A DNA stretch of 64,000 nt, from contig NC_071397.1 in the NCBI RefSeq assembly GCF_022682495.2, positions 17,680,739 to 17,744,738 of the forward strand, in the 5' to 3' direction. Shown in pieces: positions 47,500 through 60,165 of the stretch; position 1 is the stretch's first letter; the number at the start of each line of letters is the position of its first letter. This stretch comes from Desmodus rotundus (Eukaryota > Chordata > Mammalia > Chiroptera > Phyllostomidae). The notes beneath the pieces are model-generated. The model made no database searches and was not told the DNA's origin. It saw nothing but the letters and a program-made list of their open reading frames with translations. The translations under genes were made by a program, and so were the position numbers.

Positions 47500-48744
47500 G
47501 AAGCACTCAGTAAAGTGGGTTGCACACCCTGGTGAACACCTAAAGCTCCACCCCTTACGATGTAACAGGTGCGCCAAGACAGAAATATGGTCCAAATGAA
47601 AGAACAGATCAAAACTCCAGAAAAAGAACTAAGCAATGAGAAGATAGCCAACCTACCAGATGCAGAGTTCAAAACACTGGTAATCAGGATGCTCACAGAA
47701 ATTACTGAGTATGAACACAAAGTAAAGGAAGAATTGAAGGCTATACAAAGTGAAATAAAAATATACAGGGAACCAACAGTAAAGGGACAAAAACTGGGAC
47801 TCCAATCAGCGATTTGGAGCAGAAGGAAGAAATAAACATCCAGTCAGAATGGAAGAAACAAGAATTCAAAAAAGTGAGGAGAGGCTTAGGAACCTCTGGG
47901 ACAACTGACATCCAAGTCATGAGTACCAGAAGGAGAACAAGAGCAAGAAATTGAAAACTTATTTGAAAAAATAATGAAGGAGAACCTCCCCAATGTGGCA
48001 AAGGAAATAGATATGTAAGTCCAGGAAGCTCAGAGATTCCCAAAGAAGTTGGATCCAAGGAGGAATACACCAAGACACATAATTAAATTACCCAGGATTA
48101 AAGATAATGAGAGAATCTTAAAAGCAGCAAGAGAAAAGGAGACAGTTACCTACAAAGGAGTTCCCAGAAGACAATTAGCTGATTTCTCCAAAGAAAACTT
48201 GCAGGGAAGAAGGGGCTGGAAAGAAGTATTCAAAGACATGAAAGGCAAGGACCTACATCCAAGATTACTGTATCCAGCCAAGCTATCATTTAGAATGGAA
48301 GGGCAGATGAAGTGCTCCCCAGATAAAGGAATTCATCACCAGCAAGCTCTTACTATATTAAATGTTAAAGGGACTTACATAGGAAAAAGAACATGATCAA
48401 AACTATGAACAGTAAAGTGACAACAAACTCAAAACTATCAACAACTGAACCTAAAAAGCAAAAACTAAGCAAACAGCTAGAACAGGAACAGAAGCACAGA
48501 AATAGAGATCACATGGAGGGTTATCAGCAGGGATTATCAATGGGGGGAAAGGTACAGGGGATAAGAAGCATAAATGGTAGGTGCAAAATAGGGGGAGGTT
48601 AAGAATAGTATGGGAAATGGAGAAGCCACAGAACATGCACAACCCATGGATATGAACTAAGGGGTGAGAGGATGGATGGGAATAAAGGGGAGAAAAAAAT
48701 GGACAACTGTAATAGCATAATCAATAAAATACACTTTAAAAAAG
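47500..48744 (+). mobile_element. HAL1-like (ORF1-only) L1 derivative, 5' truncated
   Basis: A frame-broken ORF1 runs from about 47,578 (MVQMKEQIKTPEKEL) to 48,396, with the L1 ORF1 C-terminal motif NERILKAAREKETV and YPAKLSFRMEGQMKC. About 350 bp after ORF1 the element ends with GGACAACTGTAATAGCATAA and ATCAATAAAATACAC, the same 3' end as the 13.2-kb antisense element. No ORF2 region lies between. Confidence 0.75.
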
Positions 48745-49166
48745 TTTATAAATAACACCTCAATAAAGCTGTTTAAAATTCTGAGGCACTTGTATGTGTT
48801 AAGTGGGGAGCGAGAGGCTTTAAGTTTGTAGTGGTTATTGCATTTATACTCACACACATAGGTGTTATTGTCCCATTTATAAATAAGAGCTATGACATTG
48901 AGAGTTTAAATAAACTTGCTCAAGCTCACCCCAGTTATTGAGTGGTAGAGCAAGGCTGACTCTCTAGAACCCTCGCTCATAGCCAGAGCCAGGAGTCCAG
49001 TTCTAAAGGAATCCCATCAAAACTCAAATATGTTATAATTCCCGCTGGAGCCGAACCAGTATGGCTTGGGCCGGCACTGCCCAGTTCAAATGTAATTTGA
49101 ACTACCTATGTAATGTTAAGATTTCTAGAGCCACCTTACCAAAAAATAAACAGGTGAAGTTATTTT

Positions 49167-49371
49167 TTTTTCTTTCTAAGCTTTTGTTTGTTTATAGAGA
49201 TAGGGGAAGGGAGGCAGAAAGAGGGAGAGGACTGTTGACTGGTTGCCTCTTGCATGTCCCCCAACCCGGGACCTGGCCCACAGCCCAGGCATGTTCCCTG
49301 ACCTGGAATCGAATCGGCAGCCTTTGGGGTCACAGGACAAGGCTCAGTCCACTGAGCCACACCAGTCAGTG
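49167..49371 (-). mobile_element. VES SINE with target duplication
   Basis: Complete minus-strand copy with head CACTGACTGGTGTGGCTCAG. Flanks CAGGTGAAGTTATTTT and CAGGTGAAATTAATTTT are the duplication. Confidence 0.95.
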
Positions 49372-50637
49372 CAGGTGAAATTAATTTTAATAATATACTT
49401 TGATCCAGGGTATGCAAAATAGTATTTCAACATGTAGTCAATATTAAAATTGTTAAATTTTTTACACTCTTTAGATTCTAAATCTTTGAAATCTGGAGTG
49501 CACTTTACGCGTACAGCACATCTCCATTTGGATTAGCTGTATTTCAAGTACGTGGCAGCCACCTGTGGGAAGGCACATGAGAAGAAGGTGAGGGCAAGTG
49601 GATGATTTATGCCAAACAGCCCTTCCAGCTTCTCAACTTGTGAAATTGGCCGCAGGGCAAGCCAAGCATGGAGTCAGTCGATTCCCACTTAATCTCAGTC
49701 TCCGCACCTCTGTAACACATTCTCTCGCTCCACCAGAAAGTGTCCTTTGTCTGTTTCCAAAATACCCCACTTTACCCTCTAGCCTAGCAGTTACTCCCTT
49801 CCATTCTAAGTTTTTACATGTCAGTGTCCCCCCACCGAATTCTGGGTGCTTTGAGAACAGAGGGCGTTCCTTTTAAATTCCCGATCCTAAAGCACCTGTG
49901 TGCACTGAACCTCAGGAGCAATGGACCCTTTCCACAGGTGGGCCTTTTTTGAAAAAAAAAAATGAATGAAAGCATGATTTTGCCTCTAGGTGACACTCTT
50001 GCCCACTCTTATTTTTACTTTTAGCCTTCCTAAAGGGCTGGGGCTGGAGCTGGATTTCACATTCATATGAAAACTGGAGCACCCAAAACCTTATGATTGG
50101 CCTTCAAACACGCAAATGATAGGGGCTCAGAATTAAAGGGTATATCCCAAATGAAATGCCATGTTAGTGAGAGAGCTCTGGCTCCTGCCGTGCTGAGCTC
50201 CTCAGTAACTAACCAAGGAACCCCAGTTTTCTTGGCCAGTTTTTATCTGGCCAGTTACCCTTCGCTGTTTGAGGAAATTGAATATCCTGTTTTGGAATGA
50301 ATAGGAAAGGGATCCTGGGATGAATCATCGGGGTGGGGGGCAGTGGGGGGAGTGTCAGGAGAGGACTAGGGAAGATGGGGAGGGGTAGAAGAGAGGCCAG
50401 TCTGTTCCCTTTTGACAAGCAAATGGCCCCACTTGTGACTTCTTTATACTTTAGGGCCCCAGGCCCCATTTCCCGTAGTCTCCTGCCCAGGGCAGAGATT
50501 TGGTACATCACTATTAAATCCACTCAAAGTTTCCATATTTGCATTTTCTTCTAGAGACTCTGATAGACATTTGGCTGTGGAATTCGGAGTCACAAAAGTG
50601 TGCAAGATTGTTCTAAGGACGCCAGCTGGCACCAGAC

Positions 50638-50640
<3 letters not shown>

Positions 50641-50678
<38 letters not shown>
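50641..50678 (+). repeat. (GT)n(GC)n dinucleotide repeat
   Basis: About fourteen GT units followed directly by five GC units. Alternating purine-pyrimidine throughout, so a potential Z-DNA former. Confidence 0.95.
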
Positions 50679-50679
<1 letters not shown>

Positions 50680-51479
50680 GAAGACGGAGGGGAGACAGTG
50701 TGAAAATTTTGGCAGCATGGGCTTCTTCCTGACAAAATGGATTTCCCTGCAGACCCACCTTTCCTCAAACACGGATATGTATTGTGGGCAGTAAGTTGAA
50801 ACAAACCCTATAAGCAAGGTGACCATAGAGTCAATTCATTGTCAAAACGGGGACACTTGCGAGTAGAAGGAGGAGCGTGTTTTGTAAGGACACTGCAACA
50901 ACAGGCATGAACCTTGGCTGTCTTGGGCAAAGTGGGATGATTGTCCCTCTATACACAAGGCATTGCCAAGGCCCTACCACTCAGTTTTCATCAGATTCAA
51001 CTTGGAATGAAGGTTATTCTGTTCTGGCTACTTTCCTTCCTCCTGACAGAAAAGAAGAAAATGCCTTTGGTGTTTCCTAGGGTAGGAAGATGACCGCCAT
51101 TGGACTCTGCTCATCTCCCTCAGAACCTCAACTCCTGCATTCAGCTAACAGGGGCTGTGGTTCCAGGAATCACCAGCATGAAACAGTACGGTGTCTGCAT
51201 TTGGTTTCTACATCCCTCCCATCTGTTCTTGACTTCGATCTGATTTCTCTCATGCTGGCTGATTGCGTCAGCGCCTGGACCTGTAACTCCAGGTTAACTC
51301 GGGCAGATGCTGGGTGGTGTCTTCCCCTTGCCTTATAACTGGAATTCCCTTGAAGTAGATACCAAGAAGAAAAGTTTCCTTTCCTGCCTCATCCTGCCTT
51401 CATCCCCACCTGTGAGGTGCCTTCCCCACAGGATCACCTAGAGGCGTGGATGGATTGGGAGCAATGACAGGAGGAACTA

Positions 51480-51590
51480 GCTGTGTGGTGTGGCGCAAAG
51501 ACCACGAATTGGGTCAGAGGACACGAGCTCAGAGCACCTAGCGCAGAGCCTGGCATGTAGTAGACGCTCAGTAAATGGGAGCCAACGTCC
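51480..51590 (+). repeat. MIR fragment
   Basis: GCAGAGCCTGGCATGTAGTA and GACGCTCAGTAAATGGGAGCC are the standard MIR 3' motif. Confidence 0.6.
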
Positions 51591-51899
51591 GATCGGACCA
51601 TCACAGTGAACACCGGCGAGGGAGGGAAGGCCTCAGGCCTTCTCTACCACCCTTGGGTCAGTGTTGCTCCTGGCCCAGGTGCCCCTGACTCACACCTACA
51701 GCAACAGTTGCTCATACCATTGGGAACAAGTGACAGCCCTTCTAGATGGAGGGGCTTTCAGCTGCACATCCTTCAAAACCTAAACATAATTATTTTGAGT
51801 CCCTGGAGCCCAAACAGGAAAGAAAGGATTGTGCTTCCCCCAGACATGAAGCAGTAAGGGGTTCCCCTAGCCCTGGACTTGGAGGTTGAAGAACCCTGA

Positions 51900-52090
51900 G
51901 TGTGAACTCACACCCTCACCAGCACTTGTTACCTTAAAGTCACTTAACACCTGAAGCCTCATTTGCAAACTAGGGGTAATGATAACCACCTACTACCTGA
52001 GGGGTTGCTGTGACGACAAAATACTACGGATGTTAAGCCCCGGGCACATTACTGGTCTTCTCTATGTGGAAATTCTCAGTAAGTAGGGTT
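51900..52090 (+). repeat. MIR fragment (reverse-type)
   Basis: AGTCACTTAACACCTGAAGC, CTCATTTGCAAACTAGGGG and GGTTGCTGTGACGACAAAAT follow the MIR order. Confidence 0.6.
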
Positions 52091-54503
52091 ATCTAAAAAG
52101 AAATAAACAGTAACCAGGGAGTGGGGAAGATAGTTTTATGACTGGGATCCCCCAGAAGGAAGATTCTAAAATCATAAATCTTGAAAAAATAACAAGAAAA
52201 AGGAAACCACTAAGACTATACTTGTGACCTCTCTCAGCTGTAGTTTATACAAGACGTTCCCTTATAGTAGGGCAAGGAAGTGTGTGTCAGATCAATGACT
52301 GGGCTGGATTAATCGGTGGTAGTTGCTTAAAGTGCCGGTTGAGAAACATTCTGATGCTGAGTCTGAGCTCAGGAGGAAAGTGGGCCATGACCGATCGTTT
52401 CTGATGCCTGCTCTGGGCACAGAAGTGGGGAGCCCATGTTCCCCTCTCTCTGTTCCTCACCAACCAGTGGCTAAGACTGCCCTGGATGCAAACAAGAATC
52501 TGGAAGTGCAGAGCAGCCAGCAGGCTTGGGGTAGCTTCAGGGAATGAATGGAAGGCACTGATACACCAAAGGCTGACGCAAAAAGAAAGGCGTGGAAGTT
52601 TGTGGAAAATCCTTGATAGTATGTTCGGCAAATTTCAATGATTTCCTAGTTCTTCTCAGAAGGCCCTGGAAGAGTCAAGAGAAAACTGGGATAGTGAGAA
52701 GTTCACAGAACCAAGTTAAAGAGTAGGAGAAGAGGGAAAACGTACAAGAATACAAGGTAAAATTAAAGCAAATGCCCAACCTTGTCCTTGGGGACATTAG
52801 TTTAAGAAGCACAAGTTTATAATCCTTGAGCCAAAATGACCAAGAACAAGAAAGCTTGAATGTCTTTACATTTAATGTCCCTTCCATACCCAGTGGCCTT
52901 TCTCTAATTGCTGAATGACATTTCAATACATCTATTCTGAGAACTCTAATCTTGAGAAGAATTGAGTAAGACAAAGAACAGGCTGGCTCTTACTTCACGA
53001 TAGAGTACAAAAGATGACCTTTATAAGGGTCAAGGAGACTATAAATAGAAAATCCCTGTTCCTAGCGCTCTTCCCCCCTTCCTCCAACTCAACAAGAAAG
53101 AGAAGCATCTGAAGCAGAAATAATAGTCTCAAAGCAGACCCGAGTTAGTAAAAATGATCTTGAAGAACTCAAAGAGTTAGGGAAAATATAAAGGTCAACA
53201 AATTTTATGTTAAGAAACAGTGTTGAAACAGGCTTTTCTTCTCCTGCTGAGGCTGTCACAAAGCAGATTTCTCTGAGTGTGAGCACAGTCCCCTGGGGGG
53301 GCTGCCATGTTGCTTCGACCCTCCAGGTCAGTCATCAGGAGGGAGTATGGGTCAGCTCTCTCCGTAGCCTGCCTGGGACGGGATATTCCTTTCCCTATCT
53401 CTCTACATTTTCCATTGACACAGCAGAAGGGGAAGCGTCTGTGAGTTTTCCAAACTTCCGGGGAAACACTACTGGCCCACCTTGAAAACATATAGGTTCA
53501 ATACTCAATTCTTTCCTGTATTAAAATATACCCATTTCGGAAAGTTCAGAGGGGCATTCTTAGTGTTTCCTTTCCAGTTTTTCACCAGGAGCAGAACTGG
53601 CAGGGCTTGGGATGGGGAAGGAAAGGGTGGGTGGGCACAAGGTGCGCACTGGAGTGATGGAAAGGGAATATTTGCGAGCAAGGTGTAACTCTAATGCATT
53701 GTGACTGTTGCTGTGGTCACACTAATTGTTGGACTGGGGACTCATCTGATGATGACTAGGCTTCTCTGATGTGCAGGTAGCTGGGTCTTTCACCAGCTAT
53801 AACCACTGTTTTTTCACAGTTTGAGAAACATTGTCTTTCAAAGCCTAGTTTCCTACTTGGTACAGTGGGGAGCCCTCTGTTGGTACAGATACATTGCGGA
53901 AAGTTCCCTACAAACTAGAGATGAAACAATTACACCGAAGCCGACATACTCTACAGACAGTGCCATAAACCTTAGACAGGACTCTCCCCTCTGCCTCGCC
54001 GCTGGACCGGGGTAGACAGCAACCCTCTCATTTAGTGTGATGGGGACACAGAGGGAGAAGTCCAGGGTGAATCAGCCAAGATTACCTCTCTTTCCTGATC
54101 ACTGACTGTTGCCTGGGATTCTCTGTGCAGCCCTTGGGAAGACGCGGTCAAGGGCGTGAGTTGTCAGCGTGTTGCAGGCACCTCAGGAAAACAGTGGGTG
54201 GACTGACCAGGAGACGAGGCAGTGTTTTACAGATACCCTCGGCAGTTAGTGGCTACTGGGATTGAAACTTCCTCTTTTCAGTTACCCCAGTTACTGCCTT
54301 TCATAAATTCCTGAGTTGAGGTTGATCCTATGTGTGAGCCAAGCAATCGACCAGAGGACATTCAGGACTCAGGGCACTGACAGAGGGGTGGGTGACCTTC
54401 AGTGAGGAGACAGGGAAGCACGGTGGTTTTCCCTCACTCACTAGCCACGTGGGTTTGAACCCATTTCTCCCAGTTTTTCTTCCTCTGGGTTCTTCTCCCT
54501 TAG

Positions 54504-54720
54504 TACTGTTGATGCTTTGGGCTGGACGATTCTTCAGCCCAAATGGGGTGGGAGGGAGAGCTTTTCTGTCTACTACAGGATGTTTAGTAAGATCCTTGGC
54601 CTTTACCCACTTAGTGCCTGTAGCAACCCCCCTCCCAGTTGTGCCAACCCCAGATTTCTCCATACATTGCTAAACATCTCCTGAGGGGCAAAATCACCCC
54701 CATCTGTGCCCTGCTGAGAA
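54504..54720 (-). mobile_element. MER20-like hAT element
   Basis: ACAGGATGTTTAGTAAGATC, CTTGGCCTTTACCCACTTAG and CTCCTGAGGGGCAAAATCAC match MER20 in reverse. Nearly full length, with diverged ends. Confidence 0.7.
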
Positions 54721-55040
54721 TGACTGAGTCACCCTGAAGGAGGAAGAACTAACCAGAAGGCTTGAACAAGTTTTCCAGTAGATGGAGAGATGGTTTCAGG
54801 AACAGCCTTCCTTTGGGGATCAGACTCATTCACCATCAAGGCCCAGCTAACACATGACTCACCTTTCCTTCAATTGGTTATCTTAGGCTCCAGTCAAGTT
54901 CCTTCACCCTTGATCTGACCCAAAATCTCTGTGTGACGCTTTCCTGTCTACCCTGGTTCCAGGAAAGCTTTCGGCATCTGGTCTTTATCTCCCAGTCAAT
55001 TCCATCCTCAGCTATTGTGTTAGTTTAGTTTTGTTTTTTC

Positions 55041-55269
55041 TCCTAAGAAGGTTTTATTTATTTATTTTTAGAGTGAGGGGGAGGGAGGGAGAAGGAGAAG
55101 GGGAGAAATATCAATGTGAGAGAGAAACATCGATCAGTTGCCTCTCCTATGCGGCCCAACCTGGGACTGAACCCACAACCCAGGCAATATGCCCTAGTTG
55201 GGAATTGAAATTGGTGGCCTTTTCCTTTGTGAAACAACTCCCAACCAACTGAGCCACACTGGTCAGGCC
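55041..55269 (-). mobile_element. VES-type SINE
   Basis: GGTTTTATTTATTTATTTTT tail, purine-rich middle and an AACTGAGCCACACTGGTCAG head. A likely duplication TGTGTTAGTTTAGTTTT / TGTGTTAGGTTCTTTTT flanks it. Confidence 0.9.
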
Positions 55270-55274
55270 TGTGT

Positions 55275-55720
55275 TAGGTTCTTTTTTCTACTGCAACTAA
55301 TGACGGACGACTTAGTGGTTTAAAAGAACATAAATGTATTAACATACAATTCTGGAGGTCAGCAGCTTGACATGGGTCTCGCCAGCCTAAGGTCGAGGTG
55401 TCTGCAAAGCAGCGTTCCTTCTGGAGGGTCCAGAGATGAATCCTTCCCCTTGTCCTTTCTGGATTCTGGAGGCTGCCCACATTCCTTGGCATGCGGCTCC
55501 CTTCCTCGTTTTTCACAGCTGGCAACAATGCATCTCTCTGACTGCTCTTTGTCCTCCCATCTCCCCCCGCTCTCTGACCACAGCTGGGAAAGGTTCTGTG
55601 CTCTTAAGAACAAATGTGATTAGATTGAGCCCACCTGGGATGATCCATGGTGCCTCCCCATCTTAAAGTCCTTTGCTTAATCACATCTGTAAAGTCCCTT
55701 TTGCCACTAGGTTTTGTCAC
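55275..55720 (+). repeat. Old dispersed repeat, family not named
   Basis: CAATTCTGGAGGTCAGCAGC, TCTGGAGGCTGCCCACATTC, GATTAGATTGAGCCCACCTGG and CTTAATCACATCTGTAAAGTC follow the order of a familiar high-copy mammalian repeat whose family name I cannot recall with certainty. Its plus-strand ORFs are not genes. Confidence 0.6.
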
Positions 55721-56289
55721 AGTCCTAGGGGTCGGGCCTCAGGCATCTTTGGGGCGGGGCCCACCGTTCTGCCTACCCCAGCTGTGAACACTGCCCAGGC
55801 CGTGTCAACACCACCAGACTCTGAGCCTCTGTTTCCATTGGGCAGAGGGCAGGTTACGAGCTCGGTGTTTTCAGAAGGCAGTGTCATTAGGTCGCTATCA
55901 GCCTCAGCACCACACCAGCAGTTTGGCACCCGTGACAATGCCACCCAGTGTCATGCATTTGGTCTACCTTCCTGCAGTCGCCTATAGATGAGCTTTGCCA
56001 CTTCCACCAGCCCCCAATCCCTTTCCTCTGGTGCCCAGAAATACTAAATTGCAGGCCTGACTCCCTAGGAGGAGGGTCTAAAGCTAAGTCAACCCAGTTT
56101 ATGCTTCCTCCCTCCACCACCCGTAACAGCCTAATGGCTCGGACCAGCTGGTGTCTTCTCTTATAGGCCAGCAGCACGTGTGCCAGCCCACCTGCCACGT
56201 GCACACCCGTGTCTCCCCCACACACCGTCCCTTCTCTCCTCACTGCAGGATACCCAGGGCCATAGACTGGCTCATGAAAAATGTGAATA

Positions 56290-56470
56290 ACGATGAGCAA
56301 ACACACACATTAACTCACGGGGTCCTTGGAACAACCCAGCGAGGTAGTTGCCACCGCCCTTTCTTACAGGTGAGAAAACTGAGGCACAGAGATGTTTAGG
56401 AACGTGCCCAGGGAGTGGATGGCGATGGGATTTACGCTCAGACAAGCTGGCTCTGAGCCTGTGCCTGGCC
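56290..56470 (+). repeat. MIR SINE
   Basis: GGTGAGAAAACTGAGGCACA with an adjacent GGAACGTGCCCAGGGAG segment is the MIR core. Confidence 0.7.
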
Positions 56471-56689
56471 CCCTAGGCTCCCGTGCCTCTCCCAACAGGA
56501 CACTATTACACACTCTCTTGGAAAATACAGTGCTTTCTCCTGCCTGGATGCATTTGCACTTTTCGGGAGCACAAAGGAGTGCTTCGTCCAAAGCAGGGGA
56601 ATGCACCTGACCAAGGGAGTCGCATTCAGATTGGGAGCCCAATGCACAACGTTTGTTCTGGTTCTGCTCTTTCCTGGCCGGACGGTTTC

Positions 56690-56850
56690 AGGCAACCAAT
56701 GAACCATCTCTGAGCCTCAATTTCCTCATCTACAGAATGGGGAGGCAGTAACAATACCGTAGTCACAGGGTTGTGGTGAGCATCAAAGGAGAGAAGGGAT
56801 GTGAAATGGTCTGGTAGAAGGCACTATTACTGTTCGAGTGTGGGCTTTCA
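56690..56850 (-). repeat. MIR fragment
   Basis: TCTGAGCCTCAATTTCCTCA, TACAGAATGGGGAGG and GTTGTGGTGAGCATCAAAGG are the MIR core read in reverse. Confidence 0.65.
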
Positions 56851-58309
56851 TGCTTGTTGAGAATGAACTTGGGAGAGAGCCCCTGCTGGCCCTCACGTGG
56901 CACCATTGGGCGGCACCTATTCCTTCAGTAGAAGTCTTTTCCCTCATTGCCACTGACTAGATCAGGACCGTGTCACCTCTTGCTCGAACCTACACTGAAG
57001 ACTCCTACCAGGCGCCCTGCCTCTATTCCTGCCCCTGCCCTATCTAGATGCCCCCAGATTAGACTTACTGAGTCACAGTCTTGCTGTTATTTCCAAGTTA
57101 CATGGCCCCACTTTCCATGGCTGGGTCTGCAGGGTGCCACAAAGGAGCCAAGCACGCAGACGTGTCTAGCTGGGCCCTCTGTGGTTCATCTGAAAGGGAA
57201 TCGGACACTTAGCTCCAGCTGATTGTCTGCATGAGGCTAGATCTTCCCATGTTTAAAGAGAAGCTGGGAATCTGGGTTGTATGTGAAATGTCCATATTTT
57301 TTTAAAGTCGACTCAAATTAAAAAGAAACACACAATGCAGGTCAAACACTAGCCGTCTGCAGGAGGAAAGGCATCAGCCAGTGTTTGGCCTTTGGTGTAC
57401 AGGCTAAATCAAAATCAGAGCTTTGCGCGCGAGGCTCGGAATGACTCGACAATGACCTCCCTTTCCAGTCTTCTCACCTGCTGGGCTAGCCAAGAGCAGT
57501 TCTGGCTCCCAGGACACCTGAGGCGCCTCCCTGTCTCTGCGCCTCTGCTCTGCAGGCTCCGGAATGCCGCCCTTTCTCCCAGCTCCTCCAGCTCCACTTT
57601 GAAAGTTACTTTTTTCTCCTGGAAGCCTTCCCTGATTTACCCCAGCCAATGAATAACTAAATAATGATATACAATCTACTTCCTCTGGGCCTCTAGTGCA
57701 CTCTGAAAGGTTTTTACAGGAAATATAAAACCCCACCTGTAATTTCACCTCTGCTGTATTTTCTGCCATTTGCCGGCATACACACACATCAGAAGGCTTC
57801 AGAGAAAAGTTGTGATAGTAAATTATAAGCAATTTGTGTGCAGAAACCCCTACACAGAGCCTCCCCCGCCCCTACCACCTCTAAAGCCCCAGAATCTGCC
57901 TTGTAGGTGCTGGATGAATGAGTGTTAAGGCTTCTCAAAAGCTTTGACTTTATGCGACTTAAGCTGAGTTTACCCCGGAGACCCAGGAGACCGTGGCTGA
58001 TTGGTTCACCGTGATTGAGCCAGATTGGCTCACCCGGCTTGCACCGAACCCCTATGTTTGCTACAAACTGAACAAACCCCCCCTTCTCCCTGCAGCCCCT
58101 CCACAGGGCTCCACTCCTGCCATTGCACGGCCAGCACCCTCGGTCACTGAGTGAAAAAAGCACCCTCACTCCCTGCCCCTGGGGTGGAGTGGACCCAGGA
58201 GCTAGCACTGCTGATGGGTGAGGAGATGCCAGTATCCCCTGGGATACAGGAAAGCTGCCCTGAGGGGGCAGCTCCTGGATTTGGTGAATTCAAATTAGTA
58301 TTGATCTTA

Positions 58310-58455
58310 CTACCATCTTAAAATGCGAGATCCCAGAGGAGCCTCGGAGACATTCAAATCAGAGGAGGAAACTGAAGCCCAAGGCCAAGCAGGGTGTGCC
58401 CTAGGCAGGGCCCAGGACATCTCACTGCAACTATGAAGACTCATTTTCCACTAAG
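58310..58455 (+). repeat. MIR fragment
   Basis: CAGAGGAGGAAACTGAAGCC is the core and ATTTTCCACTAAGCC the downstream part. Confidence 0.55.
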
Positions 58456-58543
58456 CCATAGGTTGTCCACTTCTGTTTGAAGTGCTCTAGTAAAAAGACA
58501 GGGGAGGTAGCACCAGGCCACATTGTCCATAAACTCCATTCTT

Positions 58544-58770
58544 CTTTTTTAAAAGAATTTTATTTATTTGCTTATTTATTTATTTATAGACAGAGGGAAG
58601 GGAGGGAGAAAGAGAGGGAGAGGACCGTCAATGTGTGGCTGCCTCTCACGTGCCCCGCCCTGGGGACCCAGCCCACAACCCAGGCACGTGCCCTCATCGG
58701 GAAGAGAATCAGCGATCCTCTCTGATTCGAAGGCCGGCGCTCAATCCACTGAGCCACGCCAGCCAGGGCT
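58544..58770 (-). mobile_element. VES SINE with target duplication
   Basis: Near-consensus minus-strand copy ending GAGCCACGCCAGCCAGGGCT. Flanks CATAAACTCCATTCT and CATGAACTCCATTCT differ at one base. Confidence 0.95.
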
Positions 58771-58958
58771 CATGAACTCCATTCTGATAGCTGTGTAAAA
58801 ATGGGCCTCTGGTTTATCTTGAATGTAGCATTGGGAGTGTAACATTTGCTGCTCCTCCAGTCACCCTCCCTGAAGTCGGTGTGGCTTCCTTGGTGGAAGG
58901 TGGGTGAGTGGCGTGTGTCCACTCATTTCAAACCCTTAGCAAAATATTTGTCACAGGA

Positions 58959-59176
58959 GCCCTGACCGGTGTGGCTCAGTTGGGTGGGCCTTGTCCCGCA
59001 AAGAGAACATCTGTAGGTTCGATTCCTGCTCAGGGCACATGCCTGAGTTGCGGGTTCAGTCCCCAGTCGGGGCTCGTGTGAGACACACTCAATTGATGTT
59101 TCTCTCTCACATCGATGTTTCTCACCCTTTCTCCCTCCCTTTCCCTCGTTCTAAAAATAAATAAATAAAATCTTTT
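58959..59176 (+). mobile_element. VES SINE with target duplication
   Basis: Plus-strand copy with a short internal repetition in the CT-rich tail (TTGATGTTTCTCTCTC then TCGATGTTTCTCACCC). Flanks AAAATATTTGTCACAG and AAAATACTTGCTACAG form the duplication. Confidence 0.9.
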
Positions 59177-59424
59177 GAAAATACTTGCTACAGAAGAGGA
59201 CAAAATGAGAAAACTTTCACAGGTAATTTGCTGCCAGGTGTCCCGATTCTTGCCAGAGGTCCCTGGGAACATTCGAATGAGGAAGAACTACCATTTCAGT
59301 CAAAAAATTCTTTTTTACACTTGCTATTTTCCGAAACAAGAGACTACACTGTTTCCTTTCATACCCGCCCGGGGACCTCTGCTGCCGAGTCTGTCGGTAC
59401 AGGGACAGACCTGCTGCTGCTCAG

Positions 59425-59540
59425 GTCATTACCTTCATCTCACAGACGAAGGAACTGAGGCTCAGAGCAACTCGAAATCACTCATCCATCGACCTGCAGT
59501 CACATCACTGCACCGGGCACTGCTCTAGGAGATACCACAG
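59425..59540 (+). repeat. MIR fragment
   Basis: CACAGACGAAGGAACTGAGG with CTCAGAGCAACTCGAAATCA is the MIR core. Confidence 0.6.
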
Positions 59541-59694
59541 TGAGCAGGACAGACACCGTCCTTGCCCTCGAATTCCTTCCAGCCTGGCAGGAAAGAGACT
59601 GTTGGTAGTAGTAGGAAGCTGGGGGGAAACAGAAGACGGCACCCCCAAATATGCCACTTTGGCATAAGGATGGCTTTCAGCTGAATGCAGTTGC

Positions 59695-60165
59695 AAAGCA
59701 GTAGACTACAGAAAAAGCTCTCTTCCTCCCCCCCGTTTGCCTAAAAGTTGGGCATAAATTTCCCTTTGTGAGGTGTCCCCCCACCTCTCTCATACCAGGA
59801 AGGGGAGGACTCCAGACTCACCGGTCCAGAGCTGGCCCTGAGAGGAACCTGTATTAACAAATGTTCCTACACAACCCTATCACCCGTGAGTCCCCCATAT
59901 GTTTACCTTCTCACAGGTCCCACCCCCAAAAGCTCAGAACCCCTTTCCTGTGCCTTGTCACTTCTCTGTAAGTTGATTTCTCTTTTGTACTAGCCTGTGG
60001 GTCTGGCCATCTCTTTGAGGGGTTTCATTTCCTTTCTGTGAGGCCTTCTGTAGACATATGGAATAAACCTTTTTATCCTGTTGATCTGTCTTCGGCAGCT
60101 GAATTTCCAGGGTGCCAGTCACAGAACCTGAGGGCACAGAGGAAGAAGTTTCCCTCTCTTACAAG
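59695..60165 (+). mobile_element. Solo LTR-like element
   Basis: An AATAAA (60,062-60,067) is followed by CTTTTTATCCTGTTGATCTG and then CCTGAGGGCACAGAGGAAG, the R-U5 layout of an old endogenous retroviral LTR. No internal viral genes lie next to it. Family and exact ends unresolved. Confidence 0.5.
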
